From assembly GCF_010731295.1 (NCBI RefSeq), contig NZ_AP022579.1:5952001-6016000 (forward strand): DNA of 64,000 nt, given 5' to 3'. The notes below the pieces were generated by a model. That model was not told the origin of the DNA. It worked only from the letters and a program-made list of their open reading frames with translations, and did no database searches. The position numbers were made by a program, and so were the translations under genes. The DNA comes from Mycolicibacterium boenickei. GTDB taxonomy: Bacteria; Actinomycetota; Actinomycetes; Mycobacteriales; Mycobacteriaceae. Below, in pieces: positions 37,247 through 46,249 of the stretch; the stretch's first letter is position 1, and each line of letters opens with the position of its first letter.

Positions 37247-37999
37247 ATGATCACCCTGATGAACCCGGCAGATTACGACGCAAAATCTCATCGTGATGCG
37301 ACGCGGCATGCCTACGACCAGCTTGCGGCGGTGTGGTCAGCCACCACAGATGACGGGCCCTACAACGGCGGGTTGGAACGCCCCGCCCTCCGCAGCCTGG
37401 TTCCACTACCGCTGTCGAATCAAGTCATCCTTGATGCCGGTTGCGGTTCAGGTGCGCAGTGCGCCTGGCTCCTCGAACACGGTGCACGGCCGATCGGTGT
37501 CGACCTCAGTCCGGCCATGATCAAAGAAGCACAAACACGCTGCGGCGGGCAGGGGACGTTCATGGTCGCCGATCTGGCCGAGCCGTTGCCCATCGAACCG
37601 AGTTCGTGCGATGGGATACTTTGCTCTCTTGCGCTGCACTATCTGCGCGATTGGACCATCCCCCTTCAGTCCTTCGCGGCGGCGCTGCGCCCGGGAGGGT
37701 GGGCCGTCATCTCCGTGGATCACCCTTTCGGCGCCCCCTTGGCTGGGCAACAAGGCGGCTACTTCGACACCGAACTCGCAACCGATACCTGGCGAAAGGC
37801 CGAAGTGCAGGTCACTCAACAGTTTTGGCGGAGACCGCTTGCCGAATGCATCAACGCCTTCGCCGATGCCGGCTTCGTCACGGACCGCATCGTCGAGGCA
37901 CGACCGAGCGCGCAAGCACTCCAACGCTGGCCTTCTGAACTCTCCGCCGCGGCGACCGACCCGAGCTTCATCGTCTACCGACTACGCCTGGCGTCCTGA
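37247..37999 (+). CDS. Class I SAM-dependent methyltransferase
   Basis: Protein of 250 residues from ATG 37247 (ATG 37259 is also possible). Seen: VILDAGCGSGAQCAWLLEHG (motif I), PIGVDLSPAMIKEA, ADLAEPLPIEPSSCDGILCSLALHYL and LRPGGWAVISVDHPFG. This is the UbiE/COQ5-like small-molecule type. Acceptor unknown. The upstream part of the open frame overlaps the dnaE2 promoter and is unlikely to be translated. The end overlaps the convergent SnoaL-like gene by 18 bases. Confidence 0.85.
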   Translation: MITLMNPADYDAKSHRDATRHAYDQLAAVWSATTDDGPYNGGLERPALRSLVPLPLSNQVILDAGCGSGAQCAWLLEHGARPIGVDLSPAMIKEAQTRCGGQGTFMVADLAEPLPIEPSSCDGILCSLALHYLRDWTIPLQSFAAALRPGGWAVISVDHPFGAPLAGQQGGYFDTELATDTWRKAEVQVTQQFWRRPLAECINAFADAGFVTDRIVEARPSAQALQRWPSELSAAATDPSFIVYRLRLAS

Positions 38000-38452
38000 A
38001 CGACCACGAAGGCCATGGCGAGAAATGTCAGGCAAGGGAGTTACCTGGTAGGACAACATGCGCCAACGCCCGCCGGTGCGTCGCCATACCACCAGCATCG
38101 ACCAGAACACTCCCTCGTCCTCGACCAGTTGCGCCACGGCCGGCGACGTGCCGGGATCATCGGGCTCCAGATGACCTTTCAGCGACTGCTTTCCCCAACA
38201 CAATGCGATGTCGCCGAACGTCTTGACCCGCAGATCGAAAAACTCCATCTGCAGGTTCCTCGAGTTCATCGTGGTAGCGATGTGCTCATCAGCGGTGATC
38301 AGATGGCCGGGCAGTTCGGTCCCGAGAAACTCGCGGTCGTGCAAATCCACCAATGCCGCGTAGTCCCGGGTCGTTATGGCGTGCCGCATCCGCGGGTACT
38401 CGGCAAGCACCTCAGCGATGGCATCCGGATCGTTGACTCGGTACTCCGACAC
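37982..38452 (-). CDS. SnoaL-like / DUF4440-type protein
   Basis: NTF2-fold protein of 156 residues: N-terminal helix with YPRMRHAITTRDYAALVDLHDREF, strand TADEHIATTMNS, and C-terminal WSMLVVWRRTGGRWRMLSYQVTPL, the last strands typical of DUF4440/SnoaL-like proteins in which a small molecule or dimer partner sits in the cone. No catalytic assignment possible. Unrelated in detail to the SnoaL-like gene at 13915. Confidence 0.75.
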   Translation of the reverse strand: MSEYRVNDPDAIAEVLAEYPRMRHAITTRDYAALVDLHDREFLGTELPGHLITADEHIATTMNSRNLQMEFFDLRVKTFGDIALCWGKQSLKGHLEPDDPGTSPAVAQLVEDEGVFWSMLVVWRRTGGRWRMLSYQVTPLPDISRHGLRGRSGRQA

Positions 38453-38784
38453 TCATCCTCCTCAAACGTACTGTCGTACAAAGCATTGTGAAATCGACTC
38501 CAGGGCTGGGGGTTTCGTTGATCAGCCAAGTACCTGTCGTACACATCGATGCAGGAACACCGGAGCAGATGAAATGAAGAACGTCCGAGCGCGGCGACAA
38601 ACAGACAGACCCGGTCCGCCAGAATCCGCTCGGAGTGCCTTCACGCTAGCAAACCGGCAGTGCCAAGACAGCGACGCCCTCGCCTCATCCGCTGCCAGCG
38701 ACCACATGGCCACCTCGTGATGCCGATCACGCCGCCGCCCCCTACGATGCCCGTGGGCTGGGGATCGGCTGTGAGAGGACGGCA
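38453..38784. other. Intergenic region, no gene seen
   Basis: About 330 bases between divergent genes. The nonamer TGTCGTACA occurs at about 38471 and 38536, each preceded by a GTAC-like half-site; this could be a pair of regulator sites but is too short to call. Nothing else was seen. Confidence 0.4.
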
Positions 38785-39777
38785 ATGGCGTCAACGAAGT
38801 ACATCGGCTACGTCGGTGGGGTCGCGGTAGCGGCGGGAGTCGGGGCGGCGATCGCCGTGGCCGGCCAGGGCACCGCCCATGCGGATTCGACTGACGGCGC
38901 GTCCAAGGACGCGACCAGCAGCGCATCGCAGCACGTCAACGCCGGACCCAAGCGCGGTGAGACGAAGGCCGGCGACACCAAACGCGCCAAGCCGCTGTCC
39001 AAGCTCAAGGACAGCGTGAAGGAAGCCGCCGACAAGCAGGCCGACAAGATCGAGAAAGCGGCCGCCCACGTCAACAAGACCGTTCGGGCGGCCAAGCCGG
39101 TGGCCGCCAAGCCCAAGCCGAAGCCGAGCGCCGAGGAGTTCGAGGCCGGCGAGGTCGCCAAGCTCAAGGACCTGTTCGCCCCCAAGCAGGCGGCCGCCCC
39201 CAAGCCCAAGTCCGAGTCCGAGTCCGAGTCCGTCACGCAGCCGGAGAGCAAGACTCTGGCCACCCCGAAGCTCGGTGCGGTGCAGAGCCAGGCCGATACG
39301 ACAGCTGATGCCCCGGCGTGGGATCCCAACCCGTTCCGGGCGAGCGATCCGGAGCCGACGGACATCCCTGCCGCTGTCATCAACCTGCGGAATGCCTTGA
39401 TGGACGCGTCGCCCAACGAACTCGATCCGTTCGTCCGTGAAGCCACCGAGCAGATCTACCGCGGCAGCCAGATGATCCCGTGGGTCAATGCCGTCATCCC
39501 GGTCACCAAGATCCTCGCGAACGCGGGACCTGCGCTCGGAGACGGACCGGAGGCCCGCGCCGCCCGGCAGACCATCATCAACGAGCTGATCAAGACCACC
39601 CCGCCGGGATCGTTCGTCTACTACGGCTATGACCTCGTCGCCGACGTGATCAACCTGGAGACGCCGGGCGCCGAGCTCAAGGACACCGCGGTGACCACCG
39701 TGTGGGACCTGCTGGATCCGTTCGAGCTGGCACACAACAAGGGCGAGTCCGGTATCGGCAACGTGGCAGGCAGCTGA
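38785..39777 (+). CDS. Secreted Ala/Lys-rich mycobacterial protein
   Basis: Protein of 330 residues. An N-terminal signal sequence (about 1-33, YVGGVAVAAGVGAAIAVAG ending AHA-D) is followed by a disordered Lys/Ala/Pro region with KLKDSVKEAADKQADKIEKA helices and a Ser-Glu run, then a C-terminal helical domain (about 190-330: INLRNALMDASPNELDPFV). The composition is like mycobacterial surface proteins. No enzymatic motif. GAGAGGACGG precedes the ATG. Confidence 0.75.
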   Translation: MASTKYIGYVGGVAVAAGVGAAIAVAGQGTAHADSTDGASKDATSSASQHVNAGPKRGETKAGDTKRAKPLSKLKDSVKEAADKQADKIEKAAAHVNKTVRAAKPVAAKPKPKPSAEEFEAGEVAKLKDLFAPKQAAAPKPKSESESESVTQPESKTLATPKLGAVQSQADTTADAPAWDPNPFRASDPEPTDIPAAVINLRNALMDASPNELDPFVREATEQIYRGSQMIPWVNAVIPVTKILANAGPALGDGPEARAARQTIINELIKTTPPGSFVYYGYDLVADVINLETPGAELKDTAVTTVWDLLDPFELAHNKGESGIGNVAGS

Positions 39778-39863
39778 TCGCCGTGACCCCGAAACCGGCG
39801 TAATGGTCACAAATACCTTGCGATAACGACCATTTCGTCGCTTTCGCGGCGCCTGTGCTGCGC

Positions 39864-41420
39864 CTACTCCACGAGCGACGGGGTGTCGTAGCGGAGTGTC
39901 TCGCCCTGGAAGAACGCCGGGTTGACCGACCGCCAGACGAACATGAGTACGGCACCGAGCAGCAGCACGCCGAAGCCGATGAAGAACACCAGGCCGATGC
40001 CGCCGATGGCCGCACCGCTGGCATTGTCCGGGTTCATGCTCTCGCCGATCGAGATCACGAACACCGCCGCCAGCACGATGCCGCCGAGGAGCGGGAACAG
40101 GAACTTGAACACCACGTTGTGGGCGCTGGTGAACAACTCGCGGCGGAAGTACCAGACACACGCGAACGCCGTGATGCCGTAGTACCAGCAGATCATGATG
40201 CCAAGGGCGGCAATGGTATCCAGCAACGCGCTCTCTGACAGCAGGCTCACCACGGTGTAGAAAACACCGGTGACGACGCCCGCGGTGACCGTCGCGAAGC
40301 TGGGCACCAGGTAGCGCGGACTGACCTCGGCGAAGCGCGCCGGGAACGCCTTGTAGGCGCCCATCGCGAGCATCGCCCGCGCGGCGGGCAGGAACGTGGT
40401 CTGCAGGCTGGCCACCGACGAGGCCAGGATCGCCAGGAACAGCAATGGACCGGCCCACGTGCCCAGCACGGGATCCGCCAACGCGGCGAACACGTTCTCG
40501 GCGTTGTCCGGGTTGCCCAGCCCGAGGTCGGTTTCACCGACCCCGGCATACATCATGACCGCGACCGCGATCAGGAGATACGTCGCGAGGATGGACAGCA
40601 CGCACAGCAGCCCGGCGCGGCCCGGCACCTTCGTCGGATCCTTGGATTCCTCCCCCAGCGTCAGGCACGTGTCCCAGCCCCAGAAGGCGAAAATCGACCC
40701 CGTCACACCAACCACGAAGGCGCTCAACGCAAGTCCGCTGAACGGGTTGAACCAGTCCAGGTCGAACGACAATCCGGCCGGTGCATCGCCGCGACCCACG
40801 TGGACGAACGCCATCACCGCGAACGCGAGCAGCACCACCATCTGGAAACCGACCAGCACATACTGCACCCGTTCGCTGGTGGTGATACCACGACTGGCGA
40901 TGGCCGTGGCGATGACCAGGAACACCAGCGTGGTGACGATGTTGATGGCCTTGTTGTCGGCGAGCTCGGCAATCGGCGGGTGGTTGGTGATCCGGGCGAT
41001 GAACAGATAGAAGAACTCGACGGCGATCGCGGCGAGGTTGGACAACACGATGATGGACGCGACGACCATGCCCCATCCGCACATCCATCCGACATACGGG
41101 CCGAATGCCTTGGTGGACCACGTGAACGACGCACCGCAGTCGGGCGCACGCGAGTTGAGCTCGCGGTAGGCATAGGCGGTCAGGAACATCGGGATGAACC
41201 CGGCGATGAAGATGGCGGGCATCTTGAGCCCGACCGCGGCGACGATGAGCCCGATGCTGGCGGTCAGCGTGTAGCCGGGCGCCACACACGAGATCCCGAG
41301 GATCGCGCCCGAGAACGTGCCGACCTTGCCTGCGGCCAGCCCCTTGGACACCAGCCCCGCGGAATGTTCGGCTTCGTCGAGTTTCTGATGCGCCTCGTGT
41401 TCCGATGCGGACTCAGTCAT
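39864..41420 (-). CDS. APC family amino acid permease
   Basis: Transporter of 518 residues with about 12 membrane helices. Seen: the helix 1 unwound motif GAILGISCVAPGYTLTASIG, FIPMFLTAYAYRELNSRAPDCGASFTWSTKAFGPYVGW (APC helices 2-3), GSIFAFWGWDTCLTLGEESKDP and a short charged C-terminus. The family exchanges amino acids, polyamines or related compounds; substrate not decidable. The start overlaps the end of the universal stress gene by four bases. Confidence 0.9.
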   Translation of the reverse strand: MTESASEHEAHQKLDEAEHSAGLVSKGLAAGKVGTFSGAILGISCVAPGYTLTASIGLIVAAVGLKMPAIFIAGFIPMFLTAYAYRELNSRAPDCGASFTWSTKAFGPYVGWMCGWGMVVASIIVLSNLAAIAVEFFYLFIARITNHPPIAELADNKAINIVTTLVFLVIATAIASRGITTSERVQYVLVGFQMVVLLAFAVMAFVHVGRGDAPAGLSFDLDWFNPFSGLALSAFVVGVTGSIFAFWGWDTCLTLGEESKDPTKVPGRAGLLCVLSILATYLLIAVAVMMYAGVGETDLGLGNPDNAENVFAALADPVLGTWAGPLLFLAILASSVASLQTTFLPAARAMLAMGAYKAFPARFAEVSPRYLVPSFATVTAGVVTGVFYTVVSLLSESALLDTIAALGIMICWYYGITAFACVWYFRRELFTSAHNVVFKFLFPLLGGIVLAAVFVISIGESMNPDNASGAAIGGIGLVFFIGFGVLLLGAVLMFVWRSVNPAFFQGETLRYDTPSLVE

Positions 41421-42319
41421 GAGCGGTCCTCGCCGTCTTTCAGTTCGTCCCGGGGCACCACCACCATCGGGACGTCCAACACCCGAAGCATCTTGGCCGC
41501 GGTGGAACCGAGGAAGATCCGCCGCGGCGCACTGAGCCGACTGGATCCGACCATGATGATGTCGCCGTCATCCCAACCCAACTGTTCGACGGCGGCCTCG
41601 ACGCTGGGACCGGTCACGATGGTCGAGGTCACCGGAAAGTCAGCCGGCAGTTCGTTTCTGGCCGCTTCCAGCGTTCGTTCGGCATGGGCGAGCGCATGCG
41701 CCCGGACCGCCTCCGCATCGCCGCGCAGCGACCCGAAGGTCGGGTCCAGCGCGACGAGCGACACCAACCGCAGCGGGATGTCCGCGGTCCGACTGGCCCG
41801 TACCGCGGTGGCGAGCAGCAGATCCGAACCCTGGCGCTGCCCGATGGCACAGGTGATCTCATGCACCCGCTCGATCTTCGAATCCCGGGTGCCGCGCGGC
41901 GCCACCGCGACCGGCACCGGCGACGAGTGCAGCAGCTCGTTGACCACCGATCCCAGTGAGTAGCTGCCGACCAGTCCCCCGCCGGCGCCACCGACCACGA
42001 GGGCAACCGCGTGGAACCGCAGCGCCTGCCGGATCAACCCGTCGGTGAACGACTCGTCGAAGCTCAGATGTGGGTGCGCCACAACGTCGTCGGGCACCAT
42101 GGCCAAGGCGTCATCCAGCCAACCCTGGGCCTGTTCGGCCAGAACTTCCTCGTAGCCACCGCCTTTGGGCACGGTGCCCGGCGGCGCGGTGTCGGGCGGC
42201 AACACGATGCAGATGTTGACCTCGGCATCCAGGGTTCGGGCGAACCGAACCGCCAAGGCCAACGCATCGGCGCCACCAGGAGTGGCCAGATATCCGACAA
42301 CCAGATTCGCCTGCGCCAT
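41417..42319 (-). CDS. Universal stress protein, tandem UspA domains
   Basis: Protein of about 300 residues with two UspA folds: residues 1-150 starting ANLVVGYLATPGGADAL, with VGGAGGGLVGSYSLGSVVNELL (ATP-binding GxxG-x9-G-S type), and 150-300 ending VGSSRLSAPRRIFLGSTAAKMLRV. ATG 42319 is chosen because GGTGG precedes it; an in-frame start at 42340 exists. It is coupled to the permease by overlap, so it probably modulates that transporter, as seen for other USP-permease pairs (inference). Confidence 0.88.
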   Translation of the reverse strand: MAQANLVVGYLATPGGADALALAVRFARTLDAEVNICIVLPPDTAPPGTVPKGGGYEEVLAEQAQGWLDDALAMVPDDVVAHPHLSFDESFTDGLIRQALRFHAVALVVGGAGGGLVGSYSLGSVVNELLHSSPVPVAVAPRGTRDSKIERVHEITCAIGQRQGSDLLLATAVRASRTADIPLRLVSLVALDPTFGSLRGDAEAVRAHALAHAERTLEAARNELPADFPVTSTIVTGPSVEAAVEQLGWDDGDIIMVGSSRLSAPRRIFLGSTAAKMLRVLDVPMVVVPRDELKDGEDRS

Positions 42320-42416
42320 CTGCCACCACCCATCCCGCACCGCGCCGTGCGACCGTTGTGGGTCGATCCTGTCAACCCACTACACGGTGTGCAGGGCTTC
42401 TACGAAATTGCCTGGA

Positions 42417-43286
42417 TCAGGCGGAATACTCGGCGGCGCCGTCCTCGAGCACCACCCGACTGTCAGCCCCGTCCGGCCCGGCGGCCTCGGTCCGGAACAC
42501 GGCCCGGCCCGGCTCGGTGCGCCAGATCGACGTCGTCAGTGTTTCTCCCGGGAACACCGGCGAGCTGAACCGCGCCGCCACCGCGTGAACCTTTGTGGCG
42601 TCACCCCCGCCGAGCGCGGCGACCAGTGCCCGACCGGCCACCCCGTAGGTGCACAGCCCGTGCAGGATCGGTTTCGGGAAGCCGGCGAGGTTCTGGGCGA
42701 ACCACGGATCGCTGTGCAGCGGGTTGCGGTCCCCGGAGAGCCGGTAGATCAACGCCTGGTCCTCCCGGGTGGGCAGCACCACCTGGGCATCGGGTTCGCG
42801 GTCGGGAATCTGCGGCGCCTCCGGGCGCTGACCGGGCTGCCCGCCGAATCCGCCTTCGCCCCGAATCACCACGGTGGTAAGGGTTTCCGCGACGACCTCA
42901 CCGCTGGCCGGATCGGTGCCGATGCCCTTGAGCATGACCACCGCGTTCTTGCCCTCGCCCTTGTCCTGGATGTCGGCAACCTCGGACACCACGGTCAGCT
43001 TTCCGGCCGGCGGCAGCGGACGGTGCAGCCGGATCTCCTGGGAGCCGTGCAGCAGCATGCTGAAGTTGAAGGTGCCGATCTTGAGTGCGGCGGGGAACGC
43101 CGAGCACGCGATCACCGCATACGTCGGCAACACCTGCTGCTCGATCTCGTGGCTGTTCTCGGTGGTGAAGGCAAGGTCATCGGTGCCCGCGCCGACACCG
43201 ATGGCGTACAGCAGGGTGTCGCGGTCGGTCCATTCGAACGGAATCGGATCGGTCTTCTCGCCAATGGCGTCCGGGTTGAGTGGCAT
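42417..43286 (-). CDS. htdY: (3R)-hydroxyacyl-ACP/CoA dehydratase HtdY-like (MaoC)
   Basis: Double hot-dog enoyl hydratase 2 of 289 residues, matching M. tuberculosis Rv3389c (about 290). Seen: FEWTDRDTLLYAIGVGAG, LPTYAVIACSAFPAALKIG, and the hydratase 2 signature YRLSGDRNPLHSDPWFA with catalytic Asp and His. It works in fatty-acid or mycolate-type chain metabolism. ATG 43286 fits the family start. The upstream flank switches to island sequence about 55 bases away, so its promoter may be altered. Confidence 0.93.
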   Translation of the reverse strand: MPLNPDAIGEKTDPIPFEWTDRDTLLYAIGVGAGTDDLAFTTENSHEIEQQVLPTYAVIACSAFPAALKIGTFNFSMLLHGSQEIRLHRPLPPAGKLTVVSEVADIQDKGEGKNAVVMLKGIGTDPASGEVVAETLTTVVIRGEGGFGGQPGQRPEAPQIPDREPDAQVVLPTREDQALIYRLSGDRNPLHSDPWFAQNLAGFPKPILHGLCTYGVAGRALVAALGGGDATKVHAVAARFSSPVFPGETLTTSIWRTEPGRAVFRTEAAGPDGADSRVVLEDGAAEYSA

Positions 43287-43342
43287 GCGTGCCGACGATA
43301 GTTGAGTCGACCGCCCTTGTTGACTGTAGGTTCTCAATCCGC

Positions 43343-43426
43343 GTGTCATCTCAGGACCCCCTGACCGGCGGTAACGCGAGTTATCTCACGTCGTGTCATC
43401 CAGGTTTTGTCTCAAGTTCGTGTCAT
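43343..43426. mobile_element. Remnant of an IS21-like terminal region
   Basis: GTGTCAT occurs three times, at 43343, 43393 and 43420, the first within GTGTCATCTCAGGACCCC followed by CTGACC. IS21-family ends carry several such short repeats. No istA or istB gene is present and no opposite end was recognised. The rest of the 43287-43744 gap holds no gene I can support. Confidence 0.45.
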
Positions 43427-43744
43427 TTTTTCGGGCGGACCCGATGGCAGGACTCCGGTCAGTCCGATCGGTTTTCCGCGAGGCGCCACTGGGCCAACCG
43501 TGCCGGCAGGTCACGTGACGGGGCTGGATCCGTCGCGCAAGTCGCAACGTTTCGCTCCGAGGGGTTCTTCCAGGCAGATACGGCCGCGCTGAGACCATGG
43601 GCGACCTGCATGAATGGCTGCCCACGAGCCAGCGTAGGAGACACGTCGCAATCACCTTCGATGGTTTGGATCACTCCACTCGGCAACTAACCCGGGCCTT
43701 GTCAGATACACAGTTCAGCTGACCGTCCCAGATATCTTGAATAC

Positions 43745-44095
43745 ATGACGTTTCAGCGCATCATTGCGCCGTTCAAGAGTTCACTTCCGCAGGTTGAGAT
43801 AGTCCCCCGCCAAAAGATACTGGTGAACGGATATCCCAATCCGATTTTCAAACGAAAGCGGCAAGGCTTTCAGGTCGCCGCGATAGGAATGTCCGTCGCA
43901 AGTGTGTCATTCCTTGTTTGCATCGTCGCATTGTGGGTAGAGACGCACTTTAATCTCGCGATTCATTGGCCACATCTACTTGCATTGGGCACGTCAGGCC
44001 TAGCAGCTCTGATATCTTTTGTGTCCATTCTGGCGGTCAGCATACGTCCGGAGACGTCCGGCGGAATCGCATCTAAAGACGAGGACGTATCGTGA
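43745..44095 (+). CDS. Small two-helix membrane protein, unknown
   Basis: Protein of 116 residues: basic N-terminus (FKRKRQGFQ), two membrane helices (about 45-65 VAAIGMSVASVSFLVCIVAL and 78-100 LLALGTSGLAALISFVSILA) and a short polar tail. Codon use is richer in A/T than the flanks. No family recognised. It overlaps the next gene by four bases, so the two form one translation unit. Imported origin is likely. Confidence 0.65.
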   Translation: MTFQRIIAPFKSSLPQVEIVPRQKILVNGYPNPIFKRKRQGFQVAAIGMSVASVSFLVCIVALWVETHFNLAIHWPHLLALGTSGLAALISFVSILAVSIRPETSGGIASKDEDVS

Positions 44096-44814
44096 CGGTC
44101 GGACAGGTCGCCGGCGCGGTCGGGATCTGGCTGCTGATGTGCGTCTTCACCGTTTGGATATTGGCCGCTTACCACCGTTATGCGGGCGCTGAACTTCGTC
44201 TCAACGGGCTGTACCGAGCGGCCGTTACTGATGCAATCACCAAGTCGTCAGGATGGGATCAAGGTTGCGCGGAGTTCAAACCGGACGCTTTCCTGTTGCT
44301 GACAGAATCCGAACGAAGCGACCTGCGAAAGGTGCGCGTTCCATTGACGCGCTGGCTAGGCACCGCGAAGCTCTCTGAACTTGACTCTCAGTCCGCAGCG
44401 GACTTCGAGGCCTTGGCGCGAGAGCGTATGGAAAAATTTGAAGACCGCTTCACACTGATGATGCTGCTGCCCGGCCAGATATTTTCAGTAGTGACGGTAC
44501 CATTGATAATTAGATTGGCCACGTCAGCAGAGCCCGAGTTATTAGTGACTATGGGACTGTCAATCACCGGCATAGCCATTATGGCTGTAGTTGTGTTTGG
44601 ATTGCAGTGTCGACGGGTAGCGAACGTGGTCAGAGAGCAGGTCAAGTTATTCGCTGACCGGAAAGAAGAAGCTCAGCTGGCAGAACGGGCCGTTGAACAA
44701 TCCGAAGCCGACACGCCACCGCCGAAGCGAGCTACCAATCTCCGCCGATGGACTCACAGCCGAAAATGGGTCCACCGCATCGTGATCCGAGGGATTGACG
44801 CGACCGAACGTTAA
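44092..44814 (+). CDS. Membrane protein, unknown, partner of 43745
   Basis: Protein of 240 residues with an N-terminal membrane helix (AGAVGIWLLMCVFTVWILAA), a soluble part with LTESERSDLRKVRVPLTRWL, then two more helices (about 124-140 and 148-172, LLVTMGLSITGIAIMAVVVF) and a basic, charged tail. It is AT-richer than core genes. Start GTG 44092 overlaps the stop of the previous gene. Layout (two-helix protein plus larger three-helix partner) is like toxin or effector membrane pairs, but nothing specific is recognised. Confidence 0.65.
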   Translation: MTVGQVAGAVGIWLLMCVFTVWILAAYHRYAGAELRLNGLYRAAVTDAITKSSGWDQGCAEFKPDAFLLLTESERSDLRKVRVPLTRWLGTAKLSELDSQSAADFEALARERMEKFEDRFTLMMLLPGQIFSVVTVPLIIRLATSAEPELLVTMGLSITGIAIMAVVVFGLQCRRVANVVREQVKLFADRKEEAQLAERAVEQSEADTPPPKRATNLRRWTHSRKWVHRIVIRGIDATER

Positions 44815-44908
44815 GGGATACGCGCTGTTGGTGGTGTCGCTGAATCGAACTCCTCAGGGACGCTTCCCTACCGCTCACCTCGCTACTCGTATCCGCACTC
44901 GCCAGTGA

Positions 44909-45573
44909 GCTACTACCGGGCCTCCAGCCTCGCCTGCGCCATGCGTTTTCGACGGCCCGGAAGGGATGCAGGTGCGATCCCGGACCGTCGAGAACGCGCG
45001 CATCGTGGTCACCACGGACACGGCCACGCTCGCTGCCGTGAACAACGGCGCCCGGACAGTGGCGGATGCGATCGCAGAAGGGGCACATTCTTCGGTGTCG
45101 ACAAAACCCTGCTGGTTCCGGAATTCGGCGCTGAGTTCACCGACATCACCTCCAGCGACCTCACAACCATCGAGCAGATGACCGGGCTGGAGAATCTCGG
45201 GCCAGCCCAGCGCGTCGCCATATTCCGGATGAATGTCACTCCGAAACTCCGGATCTATCTGCGCCAGGATGGCATCTGGACGGCCCCTGCGCACATCAAG
45301 GCGCCAAAGCTGTTGCGCAGTATCGGTGTTCCCGCGCCGTTCTCGATCGACACCGACGTTCCGTTGCCGGACAGTGTGCTGCTGGAGTACCTCGTCACAG
45401 GCAAGGCATCCACCGCGCTGGGCCGCAACTTCTTGCGCAGGGTGCGGGATCGCTTCTTAGACAACCACAGCTGGTTCGACTCCCAAACGACGGTCACCGA
45501 ACGTTCCGGGGAGATCGCAGATGCCTTTGCAGACACCCGCCGCGTCGTACGTGGCAGCAGTTCCGCACTCTGA
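44909..45573 (+). pseudogene. Frameshifted, 5'-truncated gene, unknown family
   Basis: Two consecutive frames read as one protein. The first (about 44909-45083) contains VRSRTVENARIVVTTDTATL, and the second (about 45084-45573) continues with TFFGVDKTLLVPEFGAEFTD and runs to the stop at 45573. The switch occurs at the four-G run 45080-45083, and one extra G would restore a single frame. Upstream the first frame meets a stop at 44906 without a good start. Protein family not recognised; sequencing error is possible but the missing start also argues for decay. Confidence 0.55.
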
Positions 45574-45907
45574 TCTAGCAACAGCGCAAGACTGCTCTGC
45601 GACGGGCGGGGGGCGCGTGAGTGGTACGAGTACGCAGCACAATCCGGCACTTAAAACCACTTACATGCCGATGCAGGCGATCATCTGCGACCAGATGGGC
45701 GAGTCCACCCTCTATAGTCACTGGCTGCAAAATGCCGCCGACCCTCGCGATCCTGCCGCTTGGTGGGCGCAGGGCAGATCGCCGAAGTGAAAGACTGCGA
45801 CGCCGGCAGGGCCTCTGGCGACAATCGGACCGTGTGAGACAGCTTGACGTCCGTACCTAATTGCGGCAAGTGTGCGGCGGTGCGGATTTGAGGGCACCGC
45901 CGCGCCC
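45574..45907. other. Gap with no supported gene
   Basis: A frame from ATG 45665 to a stop at 45790 has coding-like triplets (CDQMGESTLYSHWLQNAADP) and might be the tail of a broken gene. No start region or family is recognised. The rest shows nothing. Confidence 0.3.
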
Positions 45908-46249
45908 CTAACCCTTACCCTTTTCGGCGGCGCGCGCCTGGAGCTTGCGGAACTCGTCTTCGTCAATCGCACGGTCGTAGCCGTGCTGCCGCTGCTCGAA
46001 CTCGCTGTTCATCTGGACGTAGCGCTTGCGCAGGACGGCGCCCGCCGCCTCAAGATCGTCACCTTCGGTGAGGATCTTGTCGTCGGCGGCGTCTTCAGCT
46101 TCCCGCTTGTTCTTCGCTGCGAGGATGTCATTGACGTTCTGGAATTCCCTGCCTGGTGTCCTCTGCACTCTCGGTGTCTTGTGCTGTGCTTGTACACAAC
46201 GCAGGAGAACGGCCACGGCGATGGCTAAGTTCCTCGCGACGGCATCCAC
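45908..46249 (-). CDS. Small hypothetical protein
   Basis: Frame of 113 residues. The C-terminal 80 residues look genuine: charged helices with EFQNVNDILAAKNKREAEDA and RKRYVQMNSEFEQRQHGYDR. The N-terminal 25 residues look less so, and the true start may be a GTG nearer 46160. It overlaps the end of the upstream minus-strand frame by 25 bases. Unknown function. Confidence 0.4.
   Translation of the reverse strand: MDAVARNLAIAVAVLLRCVQAQHKTPRVQRTPGREFQNVNDILAAKNKREAEDAADDKILTEGDDLEAAGAVLRKRYVQMNSEFEQRQHGYDRAIDEDEFRKLQARAAEKGKG

Noticed and set aside
38471..38545. Two TGTCGTACA words as a regulator pair
   Set aside because: Too short and imperfect to separate from chance; mentioned only in the intergenic note.
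38791..40458. Minus-strand open frame spanning the secreted protein gene and the permease end
   Set aside because: It crosses two better-supported genes in other frames and has repetitive Gly/Arg/Leu text.
43280..43690. Open frames in the htdY-island gap
   Set aside because: No start with a ribosome site and no coding-like text; the region is better explained as an IS remnant.
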